From assembly GCA_052244495.1 (NCBI GenBank), contig JBQPXH010000003.1: 64,000 nt of DNA; one strand, 5' to 3'. The stretch's first letter is position 1. Each line of letters begins with the position of its first letter. The notes beneath the pieces were generated by a model. That model did not search any database. It was not told the origin of the DNA and saw only the letters and a program-made list of their open reading frames with translations. Shown piece after piece: positions 20,209 through 31,181 of this stretch. Made by a program: the position numbers and the translations under genes. This stretch comes from Cereibacter_A sp052244495. GTDB lineage: Bacteria > Pseudomonadota > Alphaproteobacteria > Rhodobacterales > Rhodobacteraceae.

Positions 20209-20512
20209 TTCAAGCGCCCACTGGCCTAGGCCGCCCGTTCTCCCTGGCCATGTTCGCGGCACCGCAAGCAGCCGGACGCGTAACCGGGCGGCGAGGATCC
20301 GGCGCGTGGCACCGCCAGCCGCGAAGGGGGCGAGCGACGGCGGCTCCCTGTCGTGCGAGCCCAGGATCATTCGGCGGACCCGTCGCCGTGACGGGCCGCT
20401 CGACGCTCCGTGCCGGGCCATCCCCGAATGCGCGACGCCGCAGGCGATCCGTCGGCCCTTGCCGCCGCGGGGTCCCGGGGGCTAATGTCCGACCGCTTGA
20501 ACGGAGCGACCG

Positions 20513-20758
20513 ATGCGCCCTGCCCTCACCCTCGCCGCGATGCTCCTCCTGGGGGCCTGCGCGGATTATCCCGAGGTCATCGAGGCGCAGTCCGCCCGCG
20601 CCGACGCCCCCGCCCCGCCGCTGCTGCCGCTCGACGAGCTTCTGGCGCGCGCAGGCACTGCCACGGTCACGAGCGACACGGAGGCCTCGCTCGAGGCGCG
20701 CGCAGCCGCCCTCCGTGCGCGCGCGGCCGCGCTGCAGGCTCCCCCGGCGCAGCCTTGA
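20513..20758 (+). CDS. Small lipoprotein of unknown function
   Basis: An 81-residue protein with a lipoprotein signal: hydrophobic core LTLAAMLLLGAC with the lipidated Cys at C16. The mature part is Ala/Pro/Arg-rich with a short helical stretch (EASLEARAAALRARAAAL). It is preceded by CGGAGCGACC and lies 88 bases ahead of hom on the same strand. No family is recognised. Confidence 0.6.
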   Translation: MRPALTLAAMLLLGACADYPEVIEAQSARADAPAPPLLPLDELLARAGTATVTSDTEASLEARAAALRARAAALQAPPAQP

Positions 20759-20846
20759 GGCGCGTTGCTCTTCCCGTCGCGACGGGCTAACAGACCTGCC
20801 ATGACAGCCCGGCGCACGCTGCCGGTTCACGGTTTTCGGAGGTTTC

Positions 20847-22133
20847 ATGGCTGCCCCCCTGCGTCTTGGTATTGCCGGTCTTGGCACCGTCGGCATCGGG
20901 GTGGTCAAGATCATCCAGCGGCACGCCGACCTGATCTCGGCACGCGCGGGCCGACCCGTCGTCGTCACCGCGGTCTGCGCCCGCGACCGTTCGAAGAACC
21001 GTGACGCGGACCTGTCAGGCTATGCCTGGGAGACCGACGCCGTTTCTCTCGCCCGGCGCGAGGACGTGGACATCTTCGTCGAGGTGATGGGCGGGGCCGA
21101 AGGGGCGGCGCGGGCCTCGACCGAGGCCGCGCTGGCCGCGGGCAAGGACGTGGTGACCGCGAACAAGGCCCTCCTTGCCCATCACGGGCAGGCGCTGGCC
21201 GAGATGGCCGAGGCCGCGGGCCTCGCCATCCGCTTCGAGGCCGCCGTCGCGGGCGGCATTCCGGTCATCAAGGCGTTGACCGAGGGGCTCGCCGGCAACC
21301 AGATGCGCCGGGTGATGGGCGTGATGAACGGCACCTGCAACTACATCCTGACCCGGATGGAGACCGCGGGCCTGCCCTACGAGCATGTCTTCGAGGAGGC
21401 CCGCCAGCTCGGCTATCTCGAGGCCGATCCGAACCTCGACGTGGGCGGGATCGACGCGGGCCACAAGCTCTCGCTCCTGGCCGCGATCGCCTTCGGCACC
21501 CGCGTCAGCTTCGACGACGTGCAGCTCGAGGGGATCGGCCAGATCTCGATCGACGACATCCGCCATGCGGGCGACCTCGGCTTCCGCATCAAGCTTCTGG
21601 GCGTGGCCCAGGTCTCGGGCCGCGGGCTCGAGCAGCGCATGACGCCCTGCCTCGTGCCCGCCGACAGTCCGCTCGGCCAGCTTCAGGGCGGGACCAACAT
21701 GGTGGTTCTCGAGGGGGACTCGGTCGGCCAGATCGTGCTGCGCGGCCCCGGCGCGGGCGAAGGCCCGACGGCGAGCGCCGTGATGGGAGACGTGATTGAC
21801 CTCGCGCGCGGGCTGCGCATCCCCAGCTTCGGCCGCCCGGCAACAAGCCTCGTCGAGGCGGTGCCCGCCAAGGTCGCGGCGCCCGCACCCTGGTATCTGC
21901 GCATGACGCTCCTCGACAAGCCGGGCGCGCTCGCCAAGATCGCGACCGCGCTCGGCGAGGCCGGCATCTCGATCGACCGCATGCGCCAGTACGGGCACGA
22001 GGGCGGGCACGCCCCCGTCCTGATCGTCACCCACAAGGCCACGCGAGACGACATTTCCCATGCGATGAGCCGGTTTGGCGGGACCGGCGTCCTCGTCGGC
22101 GAGCCTGTGGCGATCCGCATCGAAGAAGTTTGA
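20847..22133 (+). CDS. hom: Homoserine dehydrogenase
   Basis: A 428-residue enzyme reducing aspartate semialdehyde to homoserine for threonine and methionine synthesis. It has the nucleotide-binding loop GLGTVGIGV, the catalytic region NLDVGGIDAGHK, and a C-terminal ACT domain from about residue 345 that usually gives threonine feedback. It is first in the hom-glpX-recJ run. No methionine or threonine leader or riboswitch is visible. Confidence 0.95.
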   Translation: MAAPLRLGIAGLGTVGIGVVKIIQRHADLISARAGRPVVVTAVCARDRSKNRDADLSGYAWETDAVSLARREDVDIFVEVMGGAEGAARASTEAALAAGKDVVTANKALLAHHGQALAEMAEAAGLAIRFEAAVAGGIPVIKALTEGLAGNQMRRVMGVMNGTCNYILTRMETAGLPYEHVFEEARQLGYLEADPNLDVGGIDAGHKLSLLAAIAFGTRVSFDDVQLEGIGQISIDDIRHAGDLGFRIKLLGVAQVSGRGLEQRMTPCLVPADSPLGQLQGGTNMVVLEGDSVGQIVLRGPGAGEGPTASAVMGDVIDLARGLRIPSFGRPATSLVEAVPAKVAAPAPWYLRMTLLDKPGALAKIATALGEAGISIDRMRQYGHEGGHAPVLIVTHKATRDDISHAMSRFGGTGVLVGEPVAIRIEEV

Positions 22134-22137
22134 TCCC

Positions 22138-22162
22138 CCCCTCCCGTTCCGATAGGGAGGGG
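22138..22162 (+). terminator. Hairpin between hom and glpX
   Basis: CCCCTCCC at 22138-22145 pairs with GGGAGGGG at 22155-22162 (9-nt loop), immediately after the hom stop. Because glpX follows 61 bases after hom, it could partly terminate or protect the hom mRNA end. Confidence 0.5.
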
Positions 22163-22194
22163 TCGGAGATCTTGCACCCTCGAGGAAAGTGACC

Positions 22195-23156
22195 ATGGCA
22201 GACGCCGCACAATTTCATGACCGAATGCTTTCGCTGGGCCTGGCCCGTGTGTCCGAGGCCGCTGCCCTCGCCTCGGCCCGCCTGATCGGGCGCGGCGACG
22301 AGAAGGCAGCCGACCAGGCCGCGGTCAACGCCATGCGCGACCAGCTCAACCTGCTCGACATCGCCGGCGTCGTCGTCATCGGCGAGGGCGAGCGCGACGA
22401 GGCGCCGATGCTCTTCATCGGCGAGGAAGTGGGCACCGGCCATGGCCCGGCCGTCGATATCGCCCTCGACCCGCTGGAAGGCACGACGCTCACCGCCAAG
22501 GACATGCCGAACGCGCTGACCGTGATCGCGATGGCCCCGCGAGGCACGCTGCTTCACGCGCCCGACGTCTACATGGAGAAGCTTGCCATCGGCCCGGGTT
22601 ATGCGCCCGACACCGTGACGCTGAAGATGAGCCCGGCAGAGCGCGTCCAGGCGCTGGCCAAGGCGAAGAACGGCACCGCCGAGGACGTGACCGTCTGCAT
22701 TCTCGAGCGCCCGCGCCACGAGGATCTGATCGCCGAAGTCCGCTCGACCGGCGCCGCGATCCGTCTCATCACCGACGGCGACGTGGCCGGCGTCATCCAC
22801 TGCGCCGAGGCGCATCTCACGGGCATCGACATGTACATGGGCTCGGGTGGCGCGCCCGAGGGCGTGCTCGCCGCCGCCGCGCTCAAGTGCATGGGCGGGC
22901 AGATGTATGGCCAGCTCCTGTTCCGCAACGACGACGAGCGTTCGCGCGCCCGCCGCGCCGGCATCCAGGATCTTGACCGGATCTACACCCGGGACGAACT
23001 GGTGACGGCCGACGTGATCTTCGCCGCGACCGGCGTGACCAACGGCTCGATCCTTTCGGGCATCAAGCGCGAGCCGGGCTGGGTGACGACCGAAACGATC
23101 CTGATGCGGTCCAAGACAGGCTCGGTCCGCCGGATGAGCTACCGCAACCCGGTGAA

Positions 23157-23160
<4 letters not shown>
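22195..23160 (+). CDS. glpX: Class II fructose-1,6-bisphosphatase (GlpX)
   Basis: A 321-residue GlpX-type phosphatase of gluconeogenesis, possibly also acting on sedoheptulose bisphosphate. Metal and phosphate residues lie in VIGEGERDEAPML and ALDPLEGTT, with the later KCMGGQMYGQLLFR region also conserved. The start is ATG 22195 after GAGGAAAG; a GTG two codons earlier is less likely. Its stop overlaps recJ by four bases. The hom-glpX-recJ order is commonly seen in alphaproteobacteria. Confidence 0.93.
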
Positions 23161-24908
<1,748 letters not shown>

Positions 24909-24933
24909 TCTTCCGGCAGGATCAGAATTCCTC

Positions 24934-24962
24934 TTGCGCTGTCCGCCGCGGCGAAATATGAC
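24934..24962 (+). promoter_or_regulatory. Likely promoter of the tRNA-Glu gene
   Basis: TTGCGC at 24934-24939, a 17-base spacer and TATGAC at 24957-24962 resemble a sigma-70 promoter. The tRNA begins 17 bases after the -10. Confidence 0.5.
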
Positions 24963-24978
24963 CGCGCCTGTTCCGACT

Positions 24979-25053
24979 GGCCCGTTCGTCTATCGGTTAG
25001 GACACCAGGTTTTCAACCTGGGAAGAGGGGTTCGACTCCCCTACGGGCTGCCA
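24979..25053 (+). tRNA. tRNA-Glu (anticodon UUC)
   Basis: A 75-nt tRNA with encoded CCA. The acceptor stem is GGCCCGT/ACGGGCT with a G-U closing pair. The anticodon stem CCAGG/CCTGG encloses the loop TTTTCAA, giving anticodon TTC. The T arm is GAGGGG-TTCGACT-CCCCT. It follows recJ by 70 bases. No integrase or element is attached to its 3' end. Confidence 0.97.
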
Positions 25054-25237
25054 CTTCTTCCCGTGAGACAGACCGGCCGGAGCGGCCGCGACCTGTGCGC
25101 CGGATCGGCAGAACCTCCCGCAACGCATCCTTCCTGAAGCGATCAGGTCAGGACCTGCGCGCGTCCGCGCCTGCATGGGCGGGACCTGCGGCATCTCTTC
25201 CGGGCGGCAGGCGCTCCGAGGTCAGGCCGAACCTTGA

Positions 25238-26335
25238 TCACAATCCCGAGGCACAGGGGCGGAAGACCGTCCGGGCGCGGCCCTCGCGCTTGGCGTGGTA
25301 GAGGGCCGTGTCGGCGGTGCGGCTCGCCTCCGGCAAGGCGCCGCTGCCCGCAGGCAGGTGCGTCACGCCGATGCTCACGGTGATGTCCACACGCCTGCTT
25401 TCGTCAACCCGGCAGCTCATCATCAGCATCCGCTGCAGTCGTTCTGCAGCGCGTTCGGCCTCCGGCGCATCGACGTCCGGAAGCAGCACCGCGAATTCCT
25501 CGCCGCCGAGACGGATCACGCTGTCTCCCGGCCGCACCGCATGCCGCAGCCGATCGGCCGCCGCACGCAGCACCTCGTCCCCGGCCTCGTGACCATAGAC
25601 GTCGTTCACCCGCTTGAAGTGATCGATGTCCACGATCATCAGCCCGGTGCCCCGCGACCGCGCCAGCGCGTCCGCATCGGCGAAGCGCCGCTCGAAGCTT
25701 CGACGGTTCAGCACGCCGGTCAAGGGATCGGTCTGCGACTCGGCAACCAGCGCACGCTCGCGCGCGGCTGCCGCACGCTCTCGCTGCAGGAAGGTTCCGA
25801 AGACCAGCGCGCCGAGCAGGTTCAGCAGGACGAGCGTCAGGCCGATCATCGTGCGCGTATGCTGTTGTCCGACCGGAAACCAGGCCAGCACGACAAGCGG
25901 CAACGAGATCATGGCCGCAAGCAGAATGAGGCCGGCGAAGTGCCCGGTCCGGAGACGCGTGCGCAGCATCGGCCAGAGAGACCCCATGACGGCTGCACAG
26001 ATCATGCCGGTCACGGCGAGGGCGCTCACGGTGGCCGGGTCCATGGCCACTCGCGCCACGATGCCCACGACGAGGGCGACCGAGGCCCCCAGCGGTCCGA
26101 GAAATGCGCCCGCGAATCCGATGAAGAGAGCGCGGCTGTCGATGACGATGCCCGGTGCAATGGTCAGCGACTGCATGATCGAGACGCTGGCGCCGAAGCC
26201 GAAGGCCAGCCCCAGAAGCAGATGCCGCAGGGGTCTCGACCAGTTCAGGCGCTGGACGCTGCCATAGACGAGCGCGATCGCGCCCATCATCGCAAAGCTG
26301 TTGATCAGATGGAGAATGAGCGCCACCAGATGCAT
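25238..26335 (-). CDS. Membrane diguanylate cyclase (5TM sensor plus GGDEF)
   Basis: A 365-residue protein with six or so membrane helices in the first 185 residues, resembling the 5TMR-LYT type sensor, then a GGDEF domain. The active site is RLGGEEF, with a product-inhibition I-site RPGD five residues before it, so it should make c-di-GMP and be feedback inhibited. DPLTGVLNRRSF opens the catalytic domain. It reads toward the tRNA gene and stands alone. The ligand of the membrane part is unknown. Confidence 0.88.
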   Translation of the reverse strand: MHLVALILHLINSFAMMGAIALVYGSVQRLNWSRPLRHLLLGLAFGFGASVSIMQSLTIAPGIVIDSRALFIGFAGAFLGPLGASVALVVGIVARVAMDPATVSALAVTGMICAAVMGSLWPMLRTRLRTGHFAGLILLAAMISLPLVVLAWFPVGQQHTRTMIGLTLVLLNLLGALVFGTFLQRERAAAARERALVAESQTDPLTGVLNRRSFERRFADADALARSRGTGLMIVDIDHFKRVNDVYGHEAGDEVLRAAADRLRHAVRPGDSVIRLGGEEFAVLLPDVDAPEAERAAERLQRMLMMSCRVDESRRVDITVSIGVTHLPAGSGALPEASRTADTALYHAKREGRARTVFRPCASGL

Positions 26336-26466
26336 TCCATGACTATGGGCGCCTCGGACGACGCGGGCGGAACTTGCCTGACAGAAAGCCTCTCTGCAAC
26401 CTGAGAGCGTGGAATTATCTTCCGGCCGTCCGCAAAGCGACGCTCATTGCGAGAATTGTGCACGAG

Positions 26467-26483
26467 GGCGCGCGACGCGCGCC
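26467..26483. promoter_or_regulatory. Near-palindrome in the divergent region before pxpA
   Basis: GGCGCGCG-A-CGCGCGCC lies 88 bases upstream of pxpA and 130 upstream of the divergent GGDEF gene. It may be a regulator site; with such GC-rich sequence it could also be chance. Confidence 0.25.
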
Positions 26484-26570
26484 TCCGGCGGGCTTGCCGC
26501 TCATCGGGGCTGCCCGGGATCAAGCAAACACGGCCTTCCGGAGGAAAGCGCGCTGGGGCATGATGGCGTC

Positions 26571-27341
26571 ATGATTGCGACCCGTTCCATCGACCTGAAC
26601 GCCGATCTCGGCGAGAGCTTCGGCCCTTGGCGCATGGGCGATGATCGGGCGATGCTCGCCATTGTCACTTCGGCCAATATCGCCTGCGGCGGCCATGCGG
26701 GCGATCCCGAGACCATGGCCGCGACCCTCGCCGAAGCGAAGGCGCGCGGGGTGCGCGTGGGGGCCCATCCATCCTACATCGACCGCGAGGGCTTCGGGCG
26801 GCGTGTAATCCCGATGACACCGGACGAGATCTCGCGCATGGTTGCCTGCCAGATCGGCGCATTGATGGGCGCGGCCGCCCTCGCCGGCGTTCAGGTGGCC
26901 TATGTGAAGCCGCACGGCGCGCTCGGAAACCTCGCCGCGGACGAGCCCGAGGTCGCACGGGCGGTCGCACGGGCGGTCCACGCAGTCTCGCCGAGGCTCG
27001 CGCTGCTCGCCATCTCGGGGACCGAGCTCGAGCCCGCCGGGCGTGAAGCGGGACTGGCCGTCTATTCCGAAGTCTTCGCGGACCGTGCCTATCTGCCGAC
27101 AGGACGGCTGGTGCCCCGCAGGCAGTCGAACGCCATGATCGAGACTGTGGAAGAGGCCGTCGCGCGCCTGCTGGACTTTCTCGAGACCGGTCGCATGCCG
27201 GCGCTCGGCGGAGGCGCGATCGCCCTTGCCGCGCAGTCGATCTGTGTCCATGGCGACAGCCCCGGCGCAGTGGCGATGGCACGCGGCATCCGACAGGCCC
27301 TGACCGGTGCCGGCATGACGCTGGCGCCCTTCCTTCCATGA
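26571..27341 (+). CDS. pxpA: 5-oxoprolinase subunit A (LamB/YcsF family)
   Basis: A 256-residue PxpA, part of the bacterial PxpABC complex that opens 5-oxoproline to glutamate with ATP. Family motifs include IDLNADLGESFG, NIACGGHAGDP, GAHPSYIDREGFGRR and KPHGALGN. The ATG at 26571 is the only plausible start even though its ribosome-binding site is weak. The stop overlaps pxpB. Confidence 0.92.
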   Translation: MIATRSIDLNADLGESFGPWRMGDDRAMLAIVTSANIACGGHAGDPETMAATLAEAKARGVRVGAHPSYIDREGFGRRVIPMTPDEISRMVACQIGALMGAAALAGVQVAYVKPHGALGNLAADEPEVARAVARAVHAVSPRLALLAISGTELEPAGREAGLAVYSEVFADRAYLPTGRLVPRRQSNAMIETVEEAVARLLDFLETGRMPALGGGAIALAAQSICVHGDSPGAVAMARGIRQALTGAGMTLAPFLP

Positions 27342-28009
27342 GCGCCTTTCCCCGGCTGCGTCCGGTGGCCGAGCGCGCGGTGCTGGTGGAATTCGCCGAA
27401 GAACCGTCGCCCGAGGCCGAGGCAGGTGTGGCCGCCCTCGACGCGGCAGTCGCGGCTTCTCCGTTTGCCGGCTTCGACGAGGCCGTGCCCGCCTATGTGA
27501 GTCTCCTCGTCACCTTCGACCCGCTCTGCACCGACCATGAGGCCGTCGCGGCAGCCCTGCGGTCGCTGATCGCCGGGACGCCGCAGGATCGACGCGAGGG
27601 ACGGCTCCACGAACTGCCCGTCTGCTACGATGAACCCTTCGCACGCGATCTGGCCGAGGTCGCCGACCGGACCGGTCTGGCGCCCGAGGCCGTGATCGCC
27701 GCGCATTCGGGCGCGGACTATCGCGTGGTGATGTACGGGTTCGCCCCGGGCTACGCCTATCTCACCGGCGTTCCCGGGACGCTGCATCTGCCGCGCAAGC
27801 CTGCGGCACTTCGGGACATTCCATCGGGAAGCCTGCTGATCGCAGGCCCGCAGTGCCTCGTCTCGACGCTCACCATGCCGACGGGCTGGTGGATCCTCGG
27901 CCGGTCGCCGGCGCGCATCCTGACCGGCGAGGCGGGCCGACCCTTCCTCTTCGATCCGGGCGACAGGGTCCGCTTCCGACGCATTCCTGCCGGGGACATG
28001 CCCGAATGA
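27338..28009 (+). CDS. pxpB: 5-oxoprolinase subunit B (KipI-like)
   Basis: A 223-residue PxpB/KipI homologue with the conserved YGFAPGYAYLTGVP and PRKPAALRDIPSGSLLIAG segments. It works with PxpA and PxpC. It overlaps pxpA by four bases at its start and pxpC by four at its end, so the three are co-translated. In Bacillus the homologue KipI inhibits a sporulation kinase; that role is not expected here. Confidence 0.92.
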   Translation: MSAFPRLRPVAERAVLVEFAEEPSPEAEAGVAALDAAVAASPFAGFDEAVPAYVSLLVTFDPLCTDHEAVAAALRSLIAGTPQDRREGRLHELPVCYDEPFARDLAEVADRTGLAPEAVIAAHSGADYRVVMYGFAPGYAYLTGVPGTLHLPRKPAALRDIPSGSLLIAGPQCLVSTLTMPTGWWILGRSPARILTGEAGRPFLFDPGDRVRFRRIPAGDMPE

Positions 28010-28998
28010 CGGCGCTGCTGCGGGTGGTCGAGGCGGGGCCTCTCTCTTCCCTGCAGGATGCCGGGCGACCCGGACTGATGCGCTACGGCGTGCCGAGGTC
28101 GGGACCAATGGACGGCGAGGCGCTCTCCCTCGCCAATGCGGCGCTGGGAAATCCGCCGGATGCGACGGCGCTGGAGGTGTCGTCCGGCGGTCTGGTGCTC
28201 GACTGCGTCGAAGGGGCGCTCTCCGTGGCGCTCGTGGGCGAAGGGTTCCACGCCGCCTGCGGCGGGATCCGGCACGAGGCGAACGTCGTCCTGTCCCTCC
28301 TGCCCGGCGAGCGGCTGGCCATTCGCTCGAGCGGGGGAAGCTGGGCCGTGCTGGCTCTCGCCGGCCGGATCGAGGTCGCCGAATGGCTCGGCAGCCGGTC
28401 CACCCATGCCCTCTCGGGTCTGGGCGGCGGCCTCCTGCGGGCCGGGCAGGAGATCCGCCTGTCGGAGGCCACGCTCCGCCCGGAGCGGCACGGCGTGCTC
28501 GACCCCCTGCCCCGTCCCACCGGGCTGCTGCGCGTCACCCTCGGACCGCAGGAGCGGTTCTTTTCCGCCGAGACGCTGTCCCGCTTCCTCGACGAGCCCT
28601 TCCGGATCTCGTCGGCGCGAGACCGGATGGGACAGCGGCTCGACGGACCTCCGCTTCCGGTCCGGGCGCTGGACATGCCCTCCGAGGCCGTGCTGCGCGG
28701 GTCAGTGCAGGTCTCGGGGGACGGCGTGGCCACCGTGCTGATGGCCGACCACCAGACGACGGGCGGCTATCCCAGGATCGCGACTGTGATCGGCCCCGAC
28801 CTCGACACCCTCGCCCGGATGAGGCCGGGCGATGCGGTGCGCTTCGCCGCGGTCAGCCCCGCCGAAGCGACCGGGATCACGCGCGCCGTTCACGAAGCGC
28901 GAATGGAAAGGCTCGCCCGCAGCGCCGCGCCACGGGATCTGTCGGCGCGGCTCGCGGGGGCCAACCTGATAGGCGGCGTGGTGGATGCCCGCGACTGA
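28006..28998 (+). CDS. pxpC: 5-oxoprolinase subunit C (KipA-like)
   Basis: A 330-residue PxpC, a biotin-dependent-carboxylase-like domain protein completing 5-oxoprolinase. Signatures are SSLQDAGRPGLMRYGVPRSGPMD, LRVTLGPQERFF and SDRMGQRL-like SARDRMGQRLDG, then ADHQTTGGYPRIATV. The start at 28006 overlaps pxpB. The gene ends seven bases before the convergent dehydrogenase. Confidence 0.92.
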   Translation: MTALLRVVEAGPLSSLQDAGRPGLMRYGVPRSGPMDGEALSLANAALGNPPDATALEVSSGGLVLDCVEGALSVALVGEGFHAACGGIRHEANVVLSLLPGERLAIRSSGGSWAVLALAGRIEVAEWLGSRSTHALSGLGGGLLRAGQEIRLSEATLRPERHGVLDPLPRPTGLLRVTLGPQERFFSAETLSRFLDEPFRISSARDRMGQRLDGPPLPVRALDMPSEAVLRGSVQVSGDGVATVLMADHQTTGGYPRIATVIGPDLDTLARMRPGDAVRFAAVSPAEATGITRAVHEARMERLARSAAPRDLSARLAGANLIGGVVDARD

Positions 28999-29005
28999 GG
29001 CGGGC

Positions 29006-29998
29006 TCAGCGAGCCAGCACCGGATGCAGCACGCGTCCCGTATCCTCGAAGGCCGTGATGTTGTCGATCGTCGTCCGGGCGATTCCGGTCAGCGCCTCGC
29101 GGGTGAAGAAGGCCTGGTGCCCGGTGATGAGCACGTTCGGGAAGGTCAGCAGCCGCGCGAAGACGTCGTCCTGGATCGCCTTCTGCGACAGATCCTCGAA
29201 GAAGAGATCGGCCTCCTCCTCGTAGACATCGAGCGCCAGTCCGCCGATCACCCCGCTCTTCAACCCACGGATCACCGCGCTCGCATCCACCACCGCACCG
29301 CGGCTCGTGTTCACGATCATCACGCCGCGCTTCATGAGACCGATCGCCTTGTCGTCGATCAGGTGGTGCGTGTCGGGCGTCAGCGGGCACTGCAGGCTGA
29401 TGATGTCGGATTCGGAGAAGAGCCGGTCCAGCGGGACATAGGTCACGCCGCTCGCCGCGCAGTCGTCGGAGGGATACGGATCCGAGGCGATCACCTTGCA
29501 GCCGAAGCCCTGCATGATCCCGGCGAAGGTCCGACCGATGAGCCCGGTTCCCACGACACCGACCGTCTTGCCGCAGAGATCGAAGCCGAGCAGCCCCTCC
29601 AGCGCGAAGTTGCCCTCGCGCACCCGGTTGAAGGCGCGGTGGGTGTTGCGGTTGAGCGTCAGGATCAGCGCGACGGCATGTTCGGCGACGGCATGTGGCG
29701 AATAGGCGGGCACCCGCCCCACGGTCAGCCCGGCCGCTTCGGCCGCGGCGAGATCCACGTGGTTGAAGCCGGCCGAGCGAAGCGCCACAAGCCGTGTGCC
29801 TGCGGCGGCGAGCTCGGCGATGACCGGGGCCGTCACCTGATCGTTGACGAAGGCACAGATGCATTCCGCGCCGCCGGCGAACCGCACCGATTCTTCGGAC
29901 AGGCGCGCCTCGATGAAAGCCAGCCGATGCCTGCCCTCATTGGCGGCAGCGAGGAAATGGCGGTCGTAGGGCTTGGCACTGAAGATGGCAACGTCCAA
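29006..29998 (-). CDS. D-2-hydroxyacid dehydrogenase (fermentative D-lactate dehydrogenase type)
   Basis: A 330-residue NAD-dependent dehydrogenase very like E. coli LdhA (329). It has the nucleotide loop GTGLIGR, the catalytic Arg in NTSRGAVVD, the Glu in DVYEEEADLFFED and the His in TGHQAFFT. The start is most likely the TTG at 29998 with AAGGAG six bases upstream, which yields the family N terminus (DVAIFSAKPYDRHFL); an upstream ATG at 30088 adds 30 unrelated residues. It probably interconverts pyruvate and D-lactate. Confidence 0.85.
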   Translation of the reverse strand: MDVAIFSAKPYDRHFLAAANEGRHRLAFIEARLSEESVRFAGGAECICAFVNDQVTAPVIAELAAAGTRLVALRSAGFNHVDLAAAEAAGLTVGRVPAYSPHAVAEHAVALILTLNRNTHRAFNRVREGNFALEGLLGFDLCGKTVGVVGTGLIGRTFAGIMQGFGCKVIASDPYPSDDCAASGVTYVPLDRLFSESDIISLQCPLTPDTHHLIDDKAIGLMKRGVMIVNTSRGAVVDASAVIRGLKSGVIGGLALDVYEEEADLFFEDLSQKAIQDDVFARLLTFPNVLITGHQAFFTREALTGIARTTIDNITAFEDTGRVLHPVLAR

Positions 29999-30209
29999 GG
30001 CAGGCTCCTTCCGGTTCAACCCGCGGAGGCTAAAGCCTTGACGCAGGGGTCCGTCAAGGCCCGGGGGCCAGTGCACGGGGATTGGCACACAACCTGCTCA
30101 GCAGAACGGCAGCTTGGGCCAAGGTGCGGTGGCGGCGGTCGGCGGCTGCACGGCGCTTGCGGGACCGGCAGCCGCTTCCCATCTCTGGCCCTCAGACGGA
30201 GGGGTCGCA

Positions 30210-31148
30210 TTGGATGCCGAGACAGAAGCCGCCCTCATCGCCGCGGGTCGCAGCTACTTCGCGCGCCGCCGCGAGAAGGTGGCGGGGTTCGCTCACCGAA
30301 ATTTCGGCGTGCGAGGAACGCTGGGGCTGCATCGGCGCGCGCTCGGCTGGGACATCCTGAAGGCGCCGCTGAACGTCGCCCTCTCTCCGGTCTTCGTGGC
30401 GACCCGGCTCGGGGCCCTGCTCGCCGATGCAGCCCGCGCGCGGGGCGCCGCCCGCTGGCTGCGGTCGCGACGCATCCTGCTGCCCACCGCCGTCGCGCGC
30501 GAGGCGGAGCGGCGCATCGTGGCCGACCTTCTGGAACTTCCGTGGCGTGCGGACGGGCGCGCGTCGTCCCATGATGCGCTGGCCGAGGCCATGCTCGCCG
30601 AGCCAGCGCTTCGCGATCTGATCCGCAGGCGGCTCGAGGCGGGGGTCGAGGCGCGGGTGGCGGCACGGCTGGGCGACTATACCGGCACGCGGTCCGCGGT
30701 GGCCGAAATGACCACCGCTCTCGGCACCCTTGGCGCGGGTGCGCTGGCGTTCAACGCCCTGACGCCGGGGGTGCTGTCCCTCGCGCCGACGCTCTCGGCG
30801 ATCCTCGCCCATCAGGCGGCGCTGGCGGCCTTCCCACTCGGAGGTGCGCTCGGCTCGGTCTGGCTCGGCCTCTTTCCGGCGGCCGCCTCGCCGATTCAGA
30901 CCGCGGTGGTGGTTGCGGCGCTCATGCTGGCGGGTTCGACGTTCGCCGCCTTCGCGGGCGTGATCGCCGACCCGATCCAGACCCGGCTCGGCATCCACCA
31001 GCGGCGGCTCCACCGGCTGATCGATGCGCTCGAGGACGAATTCACAGGCTCGGGCCGTCAAGGATTTGTCGCACGCGAGCATTATCTTGCCCGGCTGATG
31101 GATCTGGCCGACGCGGGCGTTGCGACACTGCGGATGTTCCGGGGCTGA
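30210..31148 (+). CDS. Uncharacterised membrane protein
   Basis: A protein of about 312 residues with a basic, helical N-terminal half and two or three hydrophobic helices near residues 180-265 (ALGTLGAGALAFNALTPGVLSLA, then TAVVVAALMLAGSTFAAFAG). The start is uncertain: TTG 30210 has GGAGGGG five bases upstream and is preferred; a TTG at 30114 would add 32 residues that look non-coding. It is followed 33 bases later by a CHAD gene on the same strand. I do not recognise a characterised family. Confidence 0.6.
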   Translation: MDAETEAALIAAGRSYFARRREKVAGFAHRNFGVRGTLGLHRRALGWDILKAPLNVALSPVFVATRLGALLADAARARGAARWLRSRRILLPTAVAREAERRIVADLLELPWRADGRASSHDALAEAMLAEPALRDLIRRRLEAGVEARVAARLGDYTGTRSAVAEMTTALGTLGAGALAFNALTPGVLSLAPTLSAILAHQAALAAFPLGGALGSVWLGLFPAAASPIQTAVVVAALMLAGSTFAAFAGVIADPIQTRLGIHQRRLHRLIDALEDEFTGSGRQGFVAREHYLARLMDLADAGVATLRMFRG

Positions 31149-31181
31149 CGGTCCGGGGCCGGGACGAGACGGGAGAGACGG

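Noticed and set aside
24979..25053. tRNA-Glu as an integration site of a mobile element
   Set aside because: No integrase or duplicated tRNA 3' end is present downstream; the next gene is an ordinary GGDEF protein.
30114..30209. N-terminal extension of the uncharacterised membrane protein from TTG 30114
   Set aside because: The extension looks non-coding and lacks a ribosome-binding site, whereas TTG 30210 has GGAGGGG at proper spacing.
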